From contig CM037777.1 in the NCBI GenBank assembly GCA_021229015.1, positions 30,135,496 to 30,199,495 on the forward strand: DNA of 64,000 nt, written 5' to 3'. Position numbers and translations under genes: made by a program. Below the pieces are notes generated by a model. That model did not search any database. It was given only the letters and a program-made list of their open reading frames with translations, and was not told the origin of the DNA. Position 1 is the stretch's first letter. Every line of letters begins with the position of its first letter. This document shows positions 50,336 through 62,119 of this stretch, piece by piece. Source of the stretch: Solen grandis (Eukaryota; Mollusca; Bivalvia; Adapedonta; Solenidae).

Positions 50336-50670
50336 TACTTTTTATGCTCCACCAAGTGCGTTAGTGGGAGGGGTTATTAACTTTCGATCTGTCCATCCGT
50401 TCCTTCGTCCGTCCGTCACATCCCAGGTTTACCTTTGTGTTTAGGATGTTTTTTTTCTACGAAGAGAGCCTCATATCTTTATGAAACCTTGGTACAAATC
50501 CAGATATGAACTATTTAATATTTATGCAGTTTTATGGTTGTGACCTATATTTCATGGTTGGATTTAATATGGTAAAGTTATAAGTTCTTTTTCAGGTTTA
50601 GCTTTGCATTTAAGCTTTTTTCTATGAAGATGACTTCACATCATAATGAAACTTGATACAAATGTATATA
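50336..50670 (+). mobile_element. Degraded interspersed repeat
   Basis: TTTATGCTCCACCAAGTGCG, then CCGTTCCTTCGTCCGTCCGT, and a twice-repeated TTTTTTCTA(C/T)GAAGA ... ATGAAAC pattern. Its architecture resembles the element at 46363-46795. Non-coding. Confidence 0.5.
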
Positions 50671-50884
50671 AAGAAATTAACTTTAAAACTACAAGCAAAT
50701 ATTTTGTTTTGATCAACATATGTCAGCGGGGCATTAGAGTCACAGAGACACTTTTCCTTCCTTTTTTACATATTTTGTTCATCATTTATACAACTATAAT
50801 ATCAATTAGAAACATCTTGTCCTATGGAAGGTTAAAATAATAGAACAACACATGTATAAAGTTATAATAAACTATTATAGTGCA

Positions 50885-51910
50885 ATATCCATGATTGTTC
50901 GATTCGAAACAGCCGTAAGCAATTTATTTCTTTATCAATTTTAATGGTATGTAGAGCATGCGAAGCGGAAAATTGTGCCCTACACATAGGTCCCAATTAT
51001 TCGTTTGTCAGATGTACACTTTTACTTAACACTCGGGAAAATGCGGAAGCACCGAGGGGACATGGTGTTTTTCTTAGTTATTATCTCATGGCCACAAGAT
51101 AGTAACTAAGAAAAAAAAAACAAACGAAAAACAAATCTTGCTAACCCGTGGCCACGAGTTAGTAACTAAAAAAAACAACACAACAACAAAAACAGTTCTC
51201 GCTAACTCGTGGCCACGAGATAGTAACTAAGAAAAACAAAAAAAAAACAAAAAAAAACAACAACAACAGTTCTCGCTAAATCGTGGCCACGAATAAGTAA
51301 CTAAAACAACAAACAACAACAAAAACAAAACAAAAAAAAAAAACAGTTCTCGCTTTATTGTGGCCACGAGTTAGCTAGCCAATCAGATCGTGAGTATCGA
51401 GGTAATCTAACGATTTGATTGGTCAGCTAACTCGTGGCCACGAGATAGCTAAGTCGTGGCCACGAGCTAGCTAATCAAATGGTTAGATTTACTCGTGGCC
51501 ACGATATAGCCAGAACTGTTTTTTTTGATTTTTTCTTACTTACTAATTCGTTGCCTAGTTTTTTCTTAGTTATATCTCGTGGCCACGAGATATCGATATT
51601 TGTTTAGCTAGATTTGTTTTTCGTTTTTTTCTTAGTTACTATTTCGTGGCCACGAGATAATAACTAAGAAAAACACCATGTCCCCTCGGTGCTTCCGTAG
51701 GAAAACCTTCCGTGTTCGTGAAATTTTGTTTGCTAACACATAAAGCACATGGCTAATAATGTTTTACTGAATGTAAGGAAAATCTGTACATCTGACAAAA
51801 GAATAGTGCGCAATTTTCCGTTTTGCATGAGCTATATCCCATTAAGTTTTTGAAGAAATAATATACTTACAGCAGTTTTCTTTTTCGAATCGAAGCAATA
51901 TATGTTGCTT
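50885..51910. mobile_element. Large foldback element with repeated CTCGTGGCCACGAG
   Basis: Long imperfect inverted arms: TTCGATTCGAAACAGC at the left and TTTCGAATCGAAGCAA at the right; CGGAAAATTG against CAATTTTCCG; TTTGTCAGATGTACA against TGTACATCTGACAAA. The inner CGGAAGCACCGAGGGGACAT (from 51044) pairs with ATGTCCCCTCGGTGCTTCCG (to 51697). Between them are ten copies of a TGGCCA core, mostly TCGTGGCCACGA, spaced irregularly. No coding capacity. Confidence 0.85.
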
Positions 51911-53076
51911 GTGATAATTTAAAAGGACGTCATATACCACGTGGTATGACCGTACTGATAGTTCGATAATTTAATTATAAGAGTCAGCAGGAAAGTAAAT
52001 ACTAATTTCTCCATAAAAAAGGCGCCCTGAAACCGTATAGCACTTAATTTGTTCTAGGGGATACATATTTAATGTTGCCATCTGGTATATATTTGTGTTT
52101 AAATGATATTTGTCACTGTAATATTTGTTGATATATCGTTCTCAGTTACGTTAACGAGTTTTGTGCCAATAAATGATTCAATCAAACGCGCAATCTCGAT
52201 TCCGAGACTTAATTGAATGACTGTGACAAAGTATCGATTATACAACACACTCGTCAGCGCAGACAGTTTTTAGTTGTGTGTGTACTATACTACTACGTTT
52301 TCAACCCAGGTTCTCCTAGATTTAAAACCAAATAACCTCTCAATAGTGTAAATATGATCGAACAATTTTATATATCTCTAAGACATAAGTATACTAGAAT
52401 TGAGCAAAAATGCTGAAAAATCAATGCTGTGTCAAAAATAAATACTTACAGGCTGCAAAAATCGCCTGTGACATGAAAACACTATAGGACTTATTTTTCT
52501 ATGCTGATGTTACTGCAATCGAATGATGTAACTGTTTTTATCACTTGTTCACTTTACAAAGCGCACGAATATGGTTTGTTTCAATGCAAAGGTGGCTCGT
52601 AAATAAATTTGATAGTAATTGTGCAGCGTTCGGTCATTTTAGGCTGTTACAATAACCCATGTGAAGTCCAAAACAAATTATTGTAACATACTAATAATCA
52701 CATCAATCTAATCACCTCAGATACCTCCAAGGGTTATTTCTTACACTAAAAAATGACCGAAACTTGTATATCTACTATCCGAAATGAATTCGGAAGCTCT
52801 AACTTGTGCAGAAAATTTGCATAATTACTTCAATCTATAAATAGAATCGGTTGTAGATAAGGTACTGAATGAATACAAATCAAAGCTCTCATAGCGCTGA
52901 GAGAACAGGAATGCGGCATTTCTTTTGTTTATCAAGTGAATATAATTATTGGTGATCGACTTGAAGCTCCTCAAAGACGCTTTCATCTGAGACACACACA
53001 ACTTCAGTGCCTTCAGCGCTTTGATTTTAATTACTTATTAGAAAATGTCGGAAAAGATACATTTTAACCTCGAAGC
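51911..53076. other. Intergenic, upstream of the modular gene
   Basis: No gene recognised. Holds a second copy of TCAATCTATAAATAGA at 52830-52845. Confidence 0.5.
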
Positions 53077-53092
53077 TCAATCTATAAATAGA
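53077..53092 (+). promoter_or_regulatory. TATA-like box upstream of signal-peptide exon
   Basis: TCAATCTATAAATAGA contains a strong TATAAATA (53083-53090), 173 bp before the putative start codon at 53263. The same 16 bases also occur at 52830-52845, so one copy may be a duplicate or an alternative promoter. No transcription start can be seen directly. Confidence 0.4.
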
Positions 53093-53262
53093 GAATGTGA
53101 CGTAACTAGCAGTCTTTCAGAACGATGTTGACACATATCAGCGTGCTGGGTAACCGCTAACGGTTGCTCCGAGATGGTACCCTGTTTGCATTGATATTGA
53201 GGGGTCAAACCGCTCCTGGTTCAGTCTATCAGCACACGGCAAGAGACAAACCGTGTTTTAGA

Positions 53263-53323
53263 ATGGCGACACATAATCCACTTACAGGATTTTTCATGTT
53301 TTGTTTTGTCTGTGTGATAAAAG
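53263..53323 (+). CDS. Putative first coding exon (signal peptide) of modular extracellular gene
   Basis: ATG at 53263 opens a 20-codon exon with a hydrophobic core (GFFMFCFVCVI), ending AAA-G before donor GTGAGA, which is phase 1. All four module exons at 58843-61757 begin by accepting a phase-1 junction, so this exon joins them in frame. A TATA-like box lies 173 bp upstream. The longer reading frame from 53164 adds no recognisable sequence, so the internal ATG next to the hydrophobic run is preferred. The link across 5.5 kb of intron is inference; further exons may lie between. Confidence 0.5.
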
Positions 53324-53429
53324 GTGAGATGCTTTTACAATGTTACACTCATTTTCTTTCTTATTCTTGAAATGTGAAATACGATAATAAATACACCCTT
53401 AACGCTCATGTGATGATTTTTTTAAAGAT

Positions 53430-53910
53430 GCGCTTCACTGAATGTTAATAAGATACAATCTACTTGATTTTATTCAGATGCATTCTGCTTAATTTTATTC
53501 AGATGCGGTTCGGTGAGAAAGAATCATATGCATTATGCTTGATTATATCAGATGCGTCTCGCTTGATTTTATTCAGATGCGTTTTGCTTATTTTATTCAG
53601 ATGCGTTTCGTTTAATTTTATTCAGATGCATTCTGCTTAATTTTTATTCAGATGCGGTTCGGTGAGAAAAATCAGATGCATTTTGCTTTATTTTATTCAC
53701 AGGCGTTTGTTTATTTTATTCAGATGTGTTCTGCTTGCATTCTGCTTAATTTTATTCAGATGCGGTTCGGGGAATTTTATTCACATGCACTCTGTTGAAT
53801 TTTATTCAGATGCGTTCAGTGAATTTTATTCACATATATACTCTGTTTAATTTTATTTAGATGCATTCTGCTGATTTTAAGCAGATGCGTTCTGCTGATT
53901 TTTCAGTTGC
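53430..53910. repeat. Degenerate tandem repeat, unit about 24-27 bp
   Basis: About 18 diverged copies of a unit like TTTTATTCAGATGCGTTCTG plus CTTAA, with variable length. It lies just downstream of the signal-peptide exon. Confidence 0.8.
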
Positions 53911-54979
53911 GATGCATGCGAAGACATGCAAAGTCCCAAATCTTACCAGACTTTATAACATAACTTGCTAGGTCTTTGATCTTACTGTTGAATGAAATAC
54001 TAAAATTGGGTTCAAATTGTCATAGACAATTATTAATAAAATTCATGTTTAAAGAAACACATAGATTATTTTACAGTCCAGGTTCATATTTTCTAAGCGG
54101 TCACCATCTACTGTCCCTTTTATTTACCGCTTACGACAAACTTGACTGTACATATATTTATTATTGATTATGAATAGAGGTTGTGTTTAGGTTTGGTCTG
54201 TTTTGGTCTGCCATTTTTACTTATGTTTGGTTTGATTTGATGGTTAATTAAAAACCCAAATCCACATACTGGTATTTGATCTTGTGGTTTAGAATAGATA
54301 AACTGAATACCGTCCTTAAAGAAAATATGATTGCAATTGGAATTGTAACTCGGATTTAGTCAAATAATTCATTTGCGACGTTCTGATTACATAAATAAAA
54401 GTCACAGCTTTTGTTAGTTACATTTTCAACGGCCAGTTTTATTTGCAATTACGTTAAATATGCAAAATTTGCGTCCACAAATGTAAGCTAGAAAGAAGAA
54501 ATGCACTATACAAATGTGTGAGTACATTTTGACATTATAATTAGGAAACTTATATTTAAATATTCGTTGTTGCAAAGTCACATATTTATCGCTGTATTTG
54601 AAAAAACAAAACAAAAAACAACAAACAAACAACAACAACAACAACAAAAAAAACCCAAAAAACAACAAACAAAAAAATGTCTATGTTTTCTTCAACTCAA
54701 ATTATTTTTCTGTCTCTTTTATATATATTCCACATTTTCCTAATTAAATGTTAGATATGCTGTAAAGATGTTTTTTTATCATTAAAAATACAAAAAATAT
54801 TTGGCAAAATATATTATACACCTGGAATTTTAAGACCCACAACTTTCTGAATCCTAAGTAACTTTGAGGCTTATGAAACATTGACCATGTAAATGTTGAT
54901 CAATAATATATGTGTAATATCTTCATCTTATACTTCCTAATGATTCAATTTTATGAAAAAGGAAATATAAAATAACAGT

Positions 54980-57290
54980 GACATATTGTAGACTAAAACA
55001 AAGGTACATAATGTGCAAGTATCTGCTGTAAAATAACATTGATGTATTGTAGACTAAAACAAATGGTACATAATGTGCAAGTATCTGCCGTAAAATAACA
55101 TTGACATATTGTAGACTAAAACAAATGGTACATAATGTGCAAGTATCTGCCGTAAAATAACATTGACGTATTGTAGACTAAAACAAATGGTACATAATGT
55201 GCAAGTATCTGCCGTAAAATAACATTGACGTATTGTAGACTAAAATAAATGGTACATAATGTGCAAGTATCTGCCGTAAAATAACATTGACGTATTGTAG
55301 ACTAAAACAAATGGAACATAATGTGCAAGTATCTGCCGTAAAATAACATTGACGTATTGTAGACTAAAACAAATGGTACATAATGTGCAAGTATCTGCCG
55401 TAAAATAACATTGACGTATTGTAGACTTAAACAAATGGTACATAATGTGCAAGTATCTGCCGTAAAATAACATTTACATATTGTGTACTTAAACAAATGG
55501 AACATAATGTGCAAGTATCTGCCGTAATATAACATTGACGTATTGTAGACTAAAACAAATGGTACATAATGTGCAAGTATCTGCCGTAAAATAACATTGA
55601 CGTATTGTAGACTAAAACAAATGGTACATAATGTGCAAGTATCTGCCGTAAAATAACATTGACATATTGAGACTAAACAAATGGTATATAATGTCCAAGT
55701 ATCTGCCGTAAAATAACATTGACATATGAAGACTAAAAAAAATGGTACATAATGTCCAAGTATCTGCCGTAAAATAACATTGGCGTATTGTAGACTAAAA
55801 CAAATAGAACATAATGTGCAAGTATCTGCCGTAAAATAACATTGACGTATTGTAGACTAAAACAAATGGAACATAATGTGCAAGTATCTGCCGTAAAATA
55901 ACATTGACGTATTGTAGACTAAAACAAATGGTACATAACGTCCAAGTATCTGCCGTAAAATGACATTGACGTATTGTAGACTAAAACAAATGGTACATAA
56001 TGTGCATATATCTGCCGTAAAATATTATTGACGTATGGTAGACTAAAACAAATGGCACATAATGTCCAAGTATCTGCCTTAAAATAACATTGACATATTG
56101 AAGACTAATACAAATGGCACATAATGTCCAAGTATCTGCCGTAAAATAACACTGGCATATTGTAGACTTAAACAAATGGTACATAATGTGAAAGTATCTG
56201 CCAATAATAACATTGACGTATTGTAGACTAAAACAAATGGCACATAATGTGCAAATATCTGCCGTAAAATAACATTGACGTATTGTAAACTAAAACAAAT
56301 GGCACATAATGTGCAAGTATCTGCCGTAAAATAACATTGACGTATTGTAGACTTAAACAAATGGTACATAATGTGCAAGTATCTGCCGTAAAATAACATT
56401 TACATATTGTGACTAAACAAATGGTATATAATGTCCAAGTATCTGCCGTAAAATAACATTGACATATGAAGACTAAAAAAAAAGGGTACATAATGTCCAA
56501 GTATCTGCCGTAAAATAACATTGACGTATTGTAGACTAAAACAAATGGAACATAATGTGCAAGTATCTGCCGTAAAATAACATTGACGTATTGTAGACTA
56601 AAACAAATGGAACATAATGTGCAAGTATCTGCCGTAAAATAACATTGACGTATTGTAGACTAAAACAAATGGTACATAACGTCCAAGTATCTGCCGTAAA
56701 ATGACATTGACATATTGAGACTAAAAAAATGGTACATAATGTCCAAGTATCTGCCGTAAAATAACATTGACATATGAAGACTAAAAAAAATGGTACATAA
56801 TGTCCAAGTATCTGCCGTTAAATAACATTGACGTATTGTAGACTAAAACAAATGGAACATAATGTCCAAGTATCTGACGTAAAATAACATTGACATATTG
56901 AGACTAAAGAAATGGAACATAATGTCAAAGTATCTGCCGTAAAATAACATTGACGTATTGTAGACTAAAACAAATGGTACATAATGTGCATATATCTGCC
57001 GTAAAATAACATTGACGTATTGTAAACTAAAACAAATGGCACATAATGTCCAAGTATCTGCCGTAAAATAACATTGACATATTGTAGACTAAAACAAATG
57101 GAACATAATGTGCAAGTATCTGCCGTAAAATAACATTGATGTATTGTAGACTAAAACAAATGGTACATAATGTGCAAGTATCTGCTGTAAAATAACATTG
57201 ACGTATTGTGTACTTAAACAAATGGAACATAATGTGCAAGTATCTGCCGTAAAATAACATTGCTATGTGCAAGTATCTGCTGTAAAATAA
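54980..57290. repeat. 62-bp minisatellite array, about 37 copies
   Basis: Unit AAGTATCTGCCGTAAAATAA + CATTGACGTATTGTAGACTA + AAACAAATGGTACATAATGT + GC; successive starts at 55141 and 55203 give the 62-bp period. Edge copies are more diverged. It lies in the putative first intron of the modular gene. Minus-strand open frames across it are by-products. Confidence 0.95.
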
Positions 57291-58069
57291 CAGTTAAACG
57301 GATTGAAAATGTTAAGCAATTTAATTTTTGATGGATGTCAAAATACTCTCATTGTTTACAATTTGCATTAGCGAGTGTTCCCGAAGACGACCTGTAATCT
57401 GAAATAATTTGAATTTGAAAAACCGTCGCCGAATCACAATCTTTTATCTGCTACATCATCAATTTATGCACTCGTGATTCGTTAACGGAGACATACGGAA
57501 AGTCTATGAAAAAACGTCAAAAAATTGACAAAGATATGCAAATAAGTTTTTCTGTTGTTGTAAAGAAATGAATGATTTTAAGTAAAACTTTTTCTTATTT
57601 ATGCAGTATAGTAATGTTGTCATCAAGGAGTATGTACAAATTACATCTCTTAACAAATCTGTTGCACACACTTTGCTTTTCTGTCCGAAGGAAGAATAAC
57701 TGGCCTTTAACAATTGTAGTTGTATATTCGCATATATGACTGTAGTATACATTTCTACAGTTGCAGCTATAAATTTACAGACACAAAGTACTGGTCCAAA
57801 CCAGGAACGATCGAGTGGATTTGTATAAGACAATAACGTGTTCTCCATGGAGCATTATCATTAAAAAAACACACAAAAAAAACACATTATTAAACATTGT
57901 ACATCCTTCGGGGAGATTGTTCAATTGGGACACCTTAACGTATGTAAATTTAACGAAAATTACTATTAAGTGTCCCATTTAAGAATATTAAAGACTTCAG
58001 GCATTTGCCTAATTTTGGCTCGGATGGTATTCCAATAAAACCTATTAGCTTTCCAAAACTGGTATACAA

Positions 58070-58610
58070 TCCCTTAAAATAAAATAGCTTACCGTTATCT
58101 AACTACGTTACGCTATTTATATCTAATAGATATCCGTTAGCTATTACGGTACCGTAGGACATTAAAATCTGGCAGATTTCCGTTAGCTGCTACAGTAAGC
58201 TATTTAAACTATAATAGTTTTCTGTAAGCTGCAACAGTACGCCATTAAAACTTACAGCAATCCGTTAGCTGCAATAGCACACCATTATGATATAAAAGCT
58301 ACCCGCAAGCTGCAACAGTACAGCATTAAAATATAAGAAATTTCCATAAGCTGCTGCATTACACCATTGCAATCTTAAAGCTATCTGTAAGCTTCAAAGG
58401 TGTTCCATTAAAATCTTACAACTTCACGTAAGTTGCAACAGTACACCATTGAAATCTAATAACTTTCTGTAAGTTGCTACAATACGCAATAAAATCAAGA
58501 AACTTTCCGTAAGCTGCTACGGTACGCGGTTTCAATCTAATAGCTATCCGTTAGTTGCAACAGTGCGCCATTATCTAATAGATTTCCTATAGCTGTTGCA
58601 GAATCTAGAA
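58070..58610. repeat. Degenerate tandem repeat, unit about 47 bp
   Basis: Roughly 11-12 diverged copies of TTTCCGTAAGCTGCAACAGT followed by ACGCCATTAAAATCTAATAG. It ends about 230 bp before the first module exon. Confidence 0.75.
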
Positions 58611-58842
58611 GTCGTAAGATGACTACAACTTTTTGGATACAATTTTTAAATGTTAATGTCTTGGGGTAGCTGTTACCTTAATCCGAAAATGGATTACATA
58701 AGATTAATCAATAAATAAAAAAGAGTATTTGCGTTTCTTTTTCATTCTAATGTGCGACATGAACTATCTGTTATACTTATTTAAACAAAGTATAATGTAG
58801 TATATATCAAACATGCTCATATATGTATATATCAATACTTAG

Positions 58843-61757
58843 GCAAGACATTCAGGTGCGGTATCGGGCAACCTGACTTCGAAAGCCCCTGGCTACCGGT
58901 GAAAGCAAACAACGCCCCGTTGTCAACCAAGGAAATAAGTCATGGACTCGGAACCATGCCCCAGCTTGTGGAGGTGCAGGCCAAGTCGATGTCCACTCAA
59001 AACATGGGGTATATTTTCTCTGGTGTAGGTAAGGACTTTTTACCATTCGGATAATCTCGCCTTCTTTCGTAAATATGTCGTAGTTGGCCGGGAATTGTCG
59101 AGTATATACGATTTCCTTTACCAGGCGACTACGATACTTAGCACCAACACCCGAATAAGATAGAAATGTATTCCATCTTTCATGTTTTACGAAATATTAA
59201 AGTCTTTTTTTTTAAGTTGGCATAATTTATTACCTTGATAACTAATGAAATATCTGAGTATTTTTGTTAGAGAAACGCAAAAAGTGAAATTAGTCCCTAA
59301 GTAGAAACTATTCAAACATTAATTTGCGCTAAATATGTAAGTAGAATTCGAGTCAGGTATCAAACTGACTTATGAAAACATACATGATTTATTAAGCTAG
59401 GAAAAAAACATTTAGATGAAAAACATCGTCAACGACAGCACAGTAAGTGGGAAAGGAGGGGGTCATACACCCTTGCCACATTTAAAAAAAAAATGTCATA
59501 ATGAAATTTTCAAAGATGTCACCTTAATGTAACAAATGTCTTATTTTTTTTTGTGAAAAATGTAAAAAAAAAACACGTAAAATGTCACAATGAATGGGAA
59601 ATTAAAAATCCCAGTCACAACACCACCATGGTGATGCATATGGTCGATTGTTTTAGGTGTATTCTAGTCAAATGTTCTAAAGTTTGTATACTTTTAGGAG
59701 AACTTGTGTGCATGTTAACTGAAAGCATTACACCCTACTCAGGCACACTTTATCAACATACTTGGTTTTGTTCCATTTGCCAAGTAAATAGACGGCAAGT
59801 GGCAAATTCGATCACTAGTCTCAACTTTCAAAGCTATCAGAATGGTACACGTGTATTTCTCATCATGTAAGAGTAGTTCCAGGCCCCGTGTTTGCGAAAA
59901 TAAAAATGATACTTTAGTATGATTTTCATACTCAAACCCAAACTATGCCTATAAGTTCAATAGTGATTTGAGTTTATCTAAAATTTGAGCCTGAGATTGT
60001 ATTTAAGTATGTACGAGAACAATAGGTAAGGACTGGTTGGCTAGTTTATGGTGTGAGGTCAAAGTTGTGTTTCATGTAAAATGCTAAGTGACGTGAGACG
60101 CTTTCCAGGAAGTTTGCCACGTGATGACGACCGGGCACTTCCATATGGGACCGTTTTCTATGTATATAACGAGGAGAAGATCATTGTAGCAGTTCCTATA
60201 GCATTGAACGACAGTCCCCTTGGCCAGGCGATATTTACTGGTAAATATATTTGCACACCAGTGTGGTACTTCCGGGTTACGTGTGTTTTGTGTTCATTAG
60301 TAACATTTACAAACATAACAGAGCTACGCAGGTCTTAGACGAGAGTCATATATTTCATTGATCCTGTATTTTTCGGCGTAGCTGTATAAAATTGATTTTG
60401 ACCTACTGCTTAAACCAGTCAAATGAAGTCGGAGTAAATGCAATTCTATGATTGGCTTGTTTAATTTATTTTAAGGATATTTAGGATATTCCAATTTAAA
60501 ATGAAAGTTTCAGGTTCAGGCGTACAACTATTTTAGTCCACAATATCCCGTAATTTGTAAGATAGGACTCGGCACTCAGGGAAGATAACTACAGCGGGGG
60601 AGTTGTCCAGTTTATTGTGCGGATGTCGAAAGAATAATCGGATATACGCGATGATCTTTCGGTTTCACTTGGTTATATACGAATTATCTTTACTTAAAAA
60701 AAAAATCATCAAGTGCATAATATTTAGTGACGGTTGGTAGATAAGCCTTTTATAAGTTTGTAAATTAAATCCGTTTTGTTATATAGTCTTCACAATACCT
60801 CCCATAATATTGGTATTTATAAACACTTTTGCTGACGTTTCCAACTTTATAATAGTTTTAATATGTTTTACATGCTACAAATGACAATTATTTAGCTACG
60901 CAGAATATCTTTTTCAAAAATATTTCTTATTTCAATTACAAATGTATTAACTTCTTAAACATAACTGGTATTTTATTATTTATTTATCAAATTAATTTGG
61001 TAATTGAAAAGTATAACTACCGGTATCTACCAAAATACCGGTGGACATTTTTTTCCGGTATAGCTCCAGAGATCCTTTAAGGGTAGCCGACAAGATACGA
61101 GTGTGTCTAATTGTTTTTACTTTACAACAGGTGACGGGATTCATCACACAGGTGACGTCCATCTGTCAAGCGACGAGGCCATGGTCCGTGTTAGGGCGTG
61201 GCTCCCCTCCTCCCTCCCAGCTCCGGACTTCCAGAGTACCGTTATAACTGTCAGGTCCGGCACTTCAGACGGTATATCTAAGTTTTGTTTGAAAACGAAT
61301 TCCCTTTAATTTAATTGTGAGCTGTTCGCATGCTTAAAATGTTTTATATTGTTCATACTTTTAACGCATACTAAAGGTTGAAACAAACACATGCAGGTAT
61401 TCTCTTTGAATATGTATTTTACTCGCTAATCAGATTTTACTTCTTGAATAAGAATACAAAAAAAAAAAAAAAAAATTCACTTTTAAAATATTCCAAAAAA
61501 TTGGCAATTTCAAGCAATTTTTTAAGGTTTGTTTCTTACATTTTTTCTCCACCATCATCTCATTTTTTTTCAACATGGGACAAATGTCCCGACATCTGAA
61601 CAAATTAAAATTCTTACATAATCAAAGTTTTTTATTATTAAAGTAAGCGACGCGTATATTGAGGAGAACCACGGACTGGGAGAATATCCGGGTCTCGTGC
61701 AGGTGCGAGTGAAGCTGACGGACGGAAACCTTGCTGGATGGATGTCTGAAACCCTTG
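58843..61757 (+). CDS. Modular extracellular protein, partial (4 phase-1 exons)
   Basis: Exons 58843-59028, 60109-60240, 61131-61271 and 61644-61757 each have AG/GT borders and each starts and ends in phase 1, the pattern of shuffled extracellular modules. The first and fourth share a motif: ISHGLGTMPQLVEVQ against EENHGLGEYPGLVQVRVKL. The second has LPRDDDRALPYGTVFYVYN followed by IIVAVP. The third has DVHLSSDEAMVRVRAW. Order is therefore module part D, B, C, then D again, meaning at least one full module repeat and the beginning of the next. I do not recognise a named domain. The protein is probably secreted or a membrane ectodomain, given the signal exon at 53263 and the exon phases. The 3' part is lost in unreadable sequence after 62.1 kb. 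The first exon could instead start after the AG at 58855; the 58843 start is chosen because it keeps phase 1. Confidence 0.75.
59905..60022. repeat. Interspersed repeat (related copy at 28640-28765)
   Basis: Shares CTCAAAC...TTTGAGCCTG(T/A)GATTGTA... layout with 28640-28765. It lies within the intron before exon 60109. Confidence 0.55.
60371..60470. repeat. Diverged copy of the 3638/40643 repeat
   Basis: Starts TTCGGCGTAGCTGTATAAAA and continues with CTTAAACCAGTCAAATGAAG, as in the other two copies but with many substitutions. Confidence 0.6.
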
Positions 61758-61854
61758 GTAAGATCTTTATTGTTCAGCCTCAGCACATTTACGACAATCT
61801 TAATAATATATGAATGTAAACCTGTAAAGAAGTCAACTCAATATACTTACCAAG

Positions 61855-62060
61855 TATGTGGCAAGTGTTTAGACTGTCAGCAACATGGGTTCCGATCCCT
61901 GGTTGCGTCATAACAAAATATTTGAATATGATGTATCCCTTGCTTTGCGCTCAGTATATAAAGGTAGTTTTAGGACTGTTTTGTCGTTTGTCAAAAAATT
62001 GTGACAGGATGTCGTATCATACCACGTCTATATGACGTGATTTCGCAGTATGGCAGTTCT
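61855..62060 (+). mobile_element. SINE copy at the edge of readable sequence
   Basis: ATGGGTTCCGATCCCTGGTT (B-box region), CCCTTGCTTTGCGCTCAGTA and GTGACAGGATGTCGTATCAT follow the order of the SINE at 15511-15799. Confidence 0.6.
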
Positions 62061-62119
62061 TATACACTTTCGATGAATTATTAAATCCAAATGAGATGGG
62101 ATGATTAACAAAGAACGGG

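Noticed and set aside
55240..57272. Minus-strand frames with a repeated CYFTADTCTLCTIC pattern
   Set aside because: By-product of the 62-bp minisatellite; copies shift frame and break with each variant unit.
54980..57290. CRISPR-like regular repeats
   Set aside because: The 62-bp unit is repeated without unique spacers, and the window is an animal genome.
58852..59046. 64-codon minus-strand frame
   Set aside because: Antisense of the first module exon, which has splice borders and a shared motif on the plus strand.
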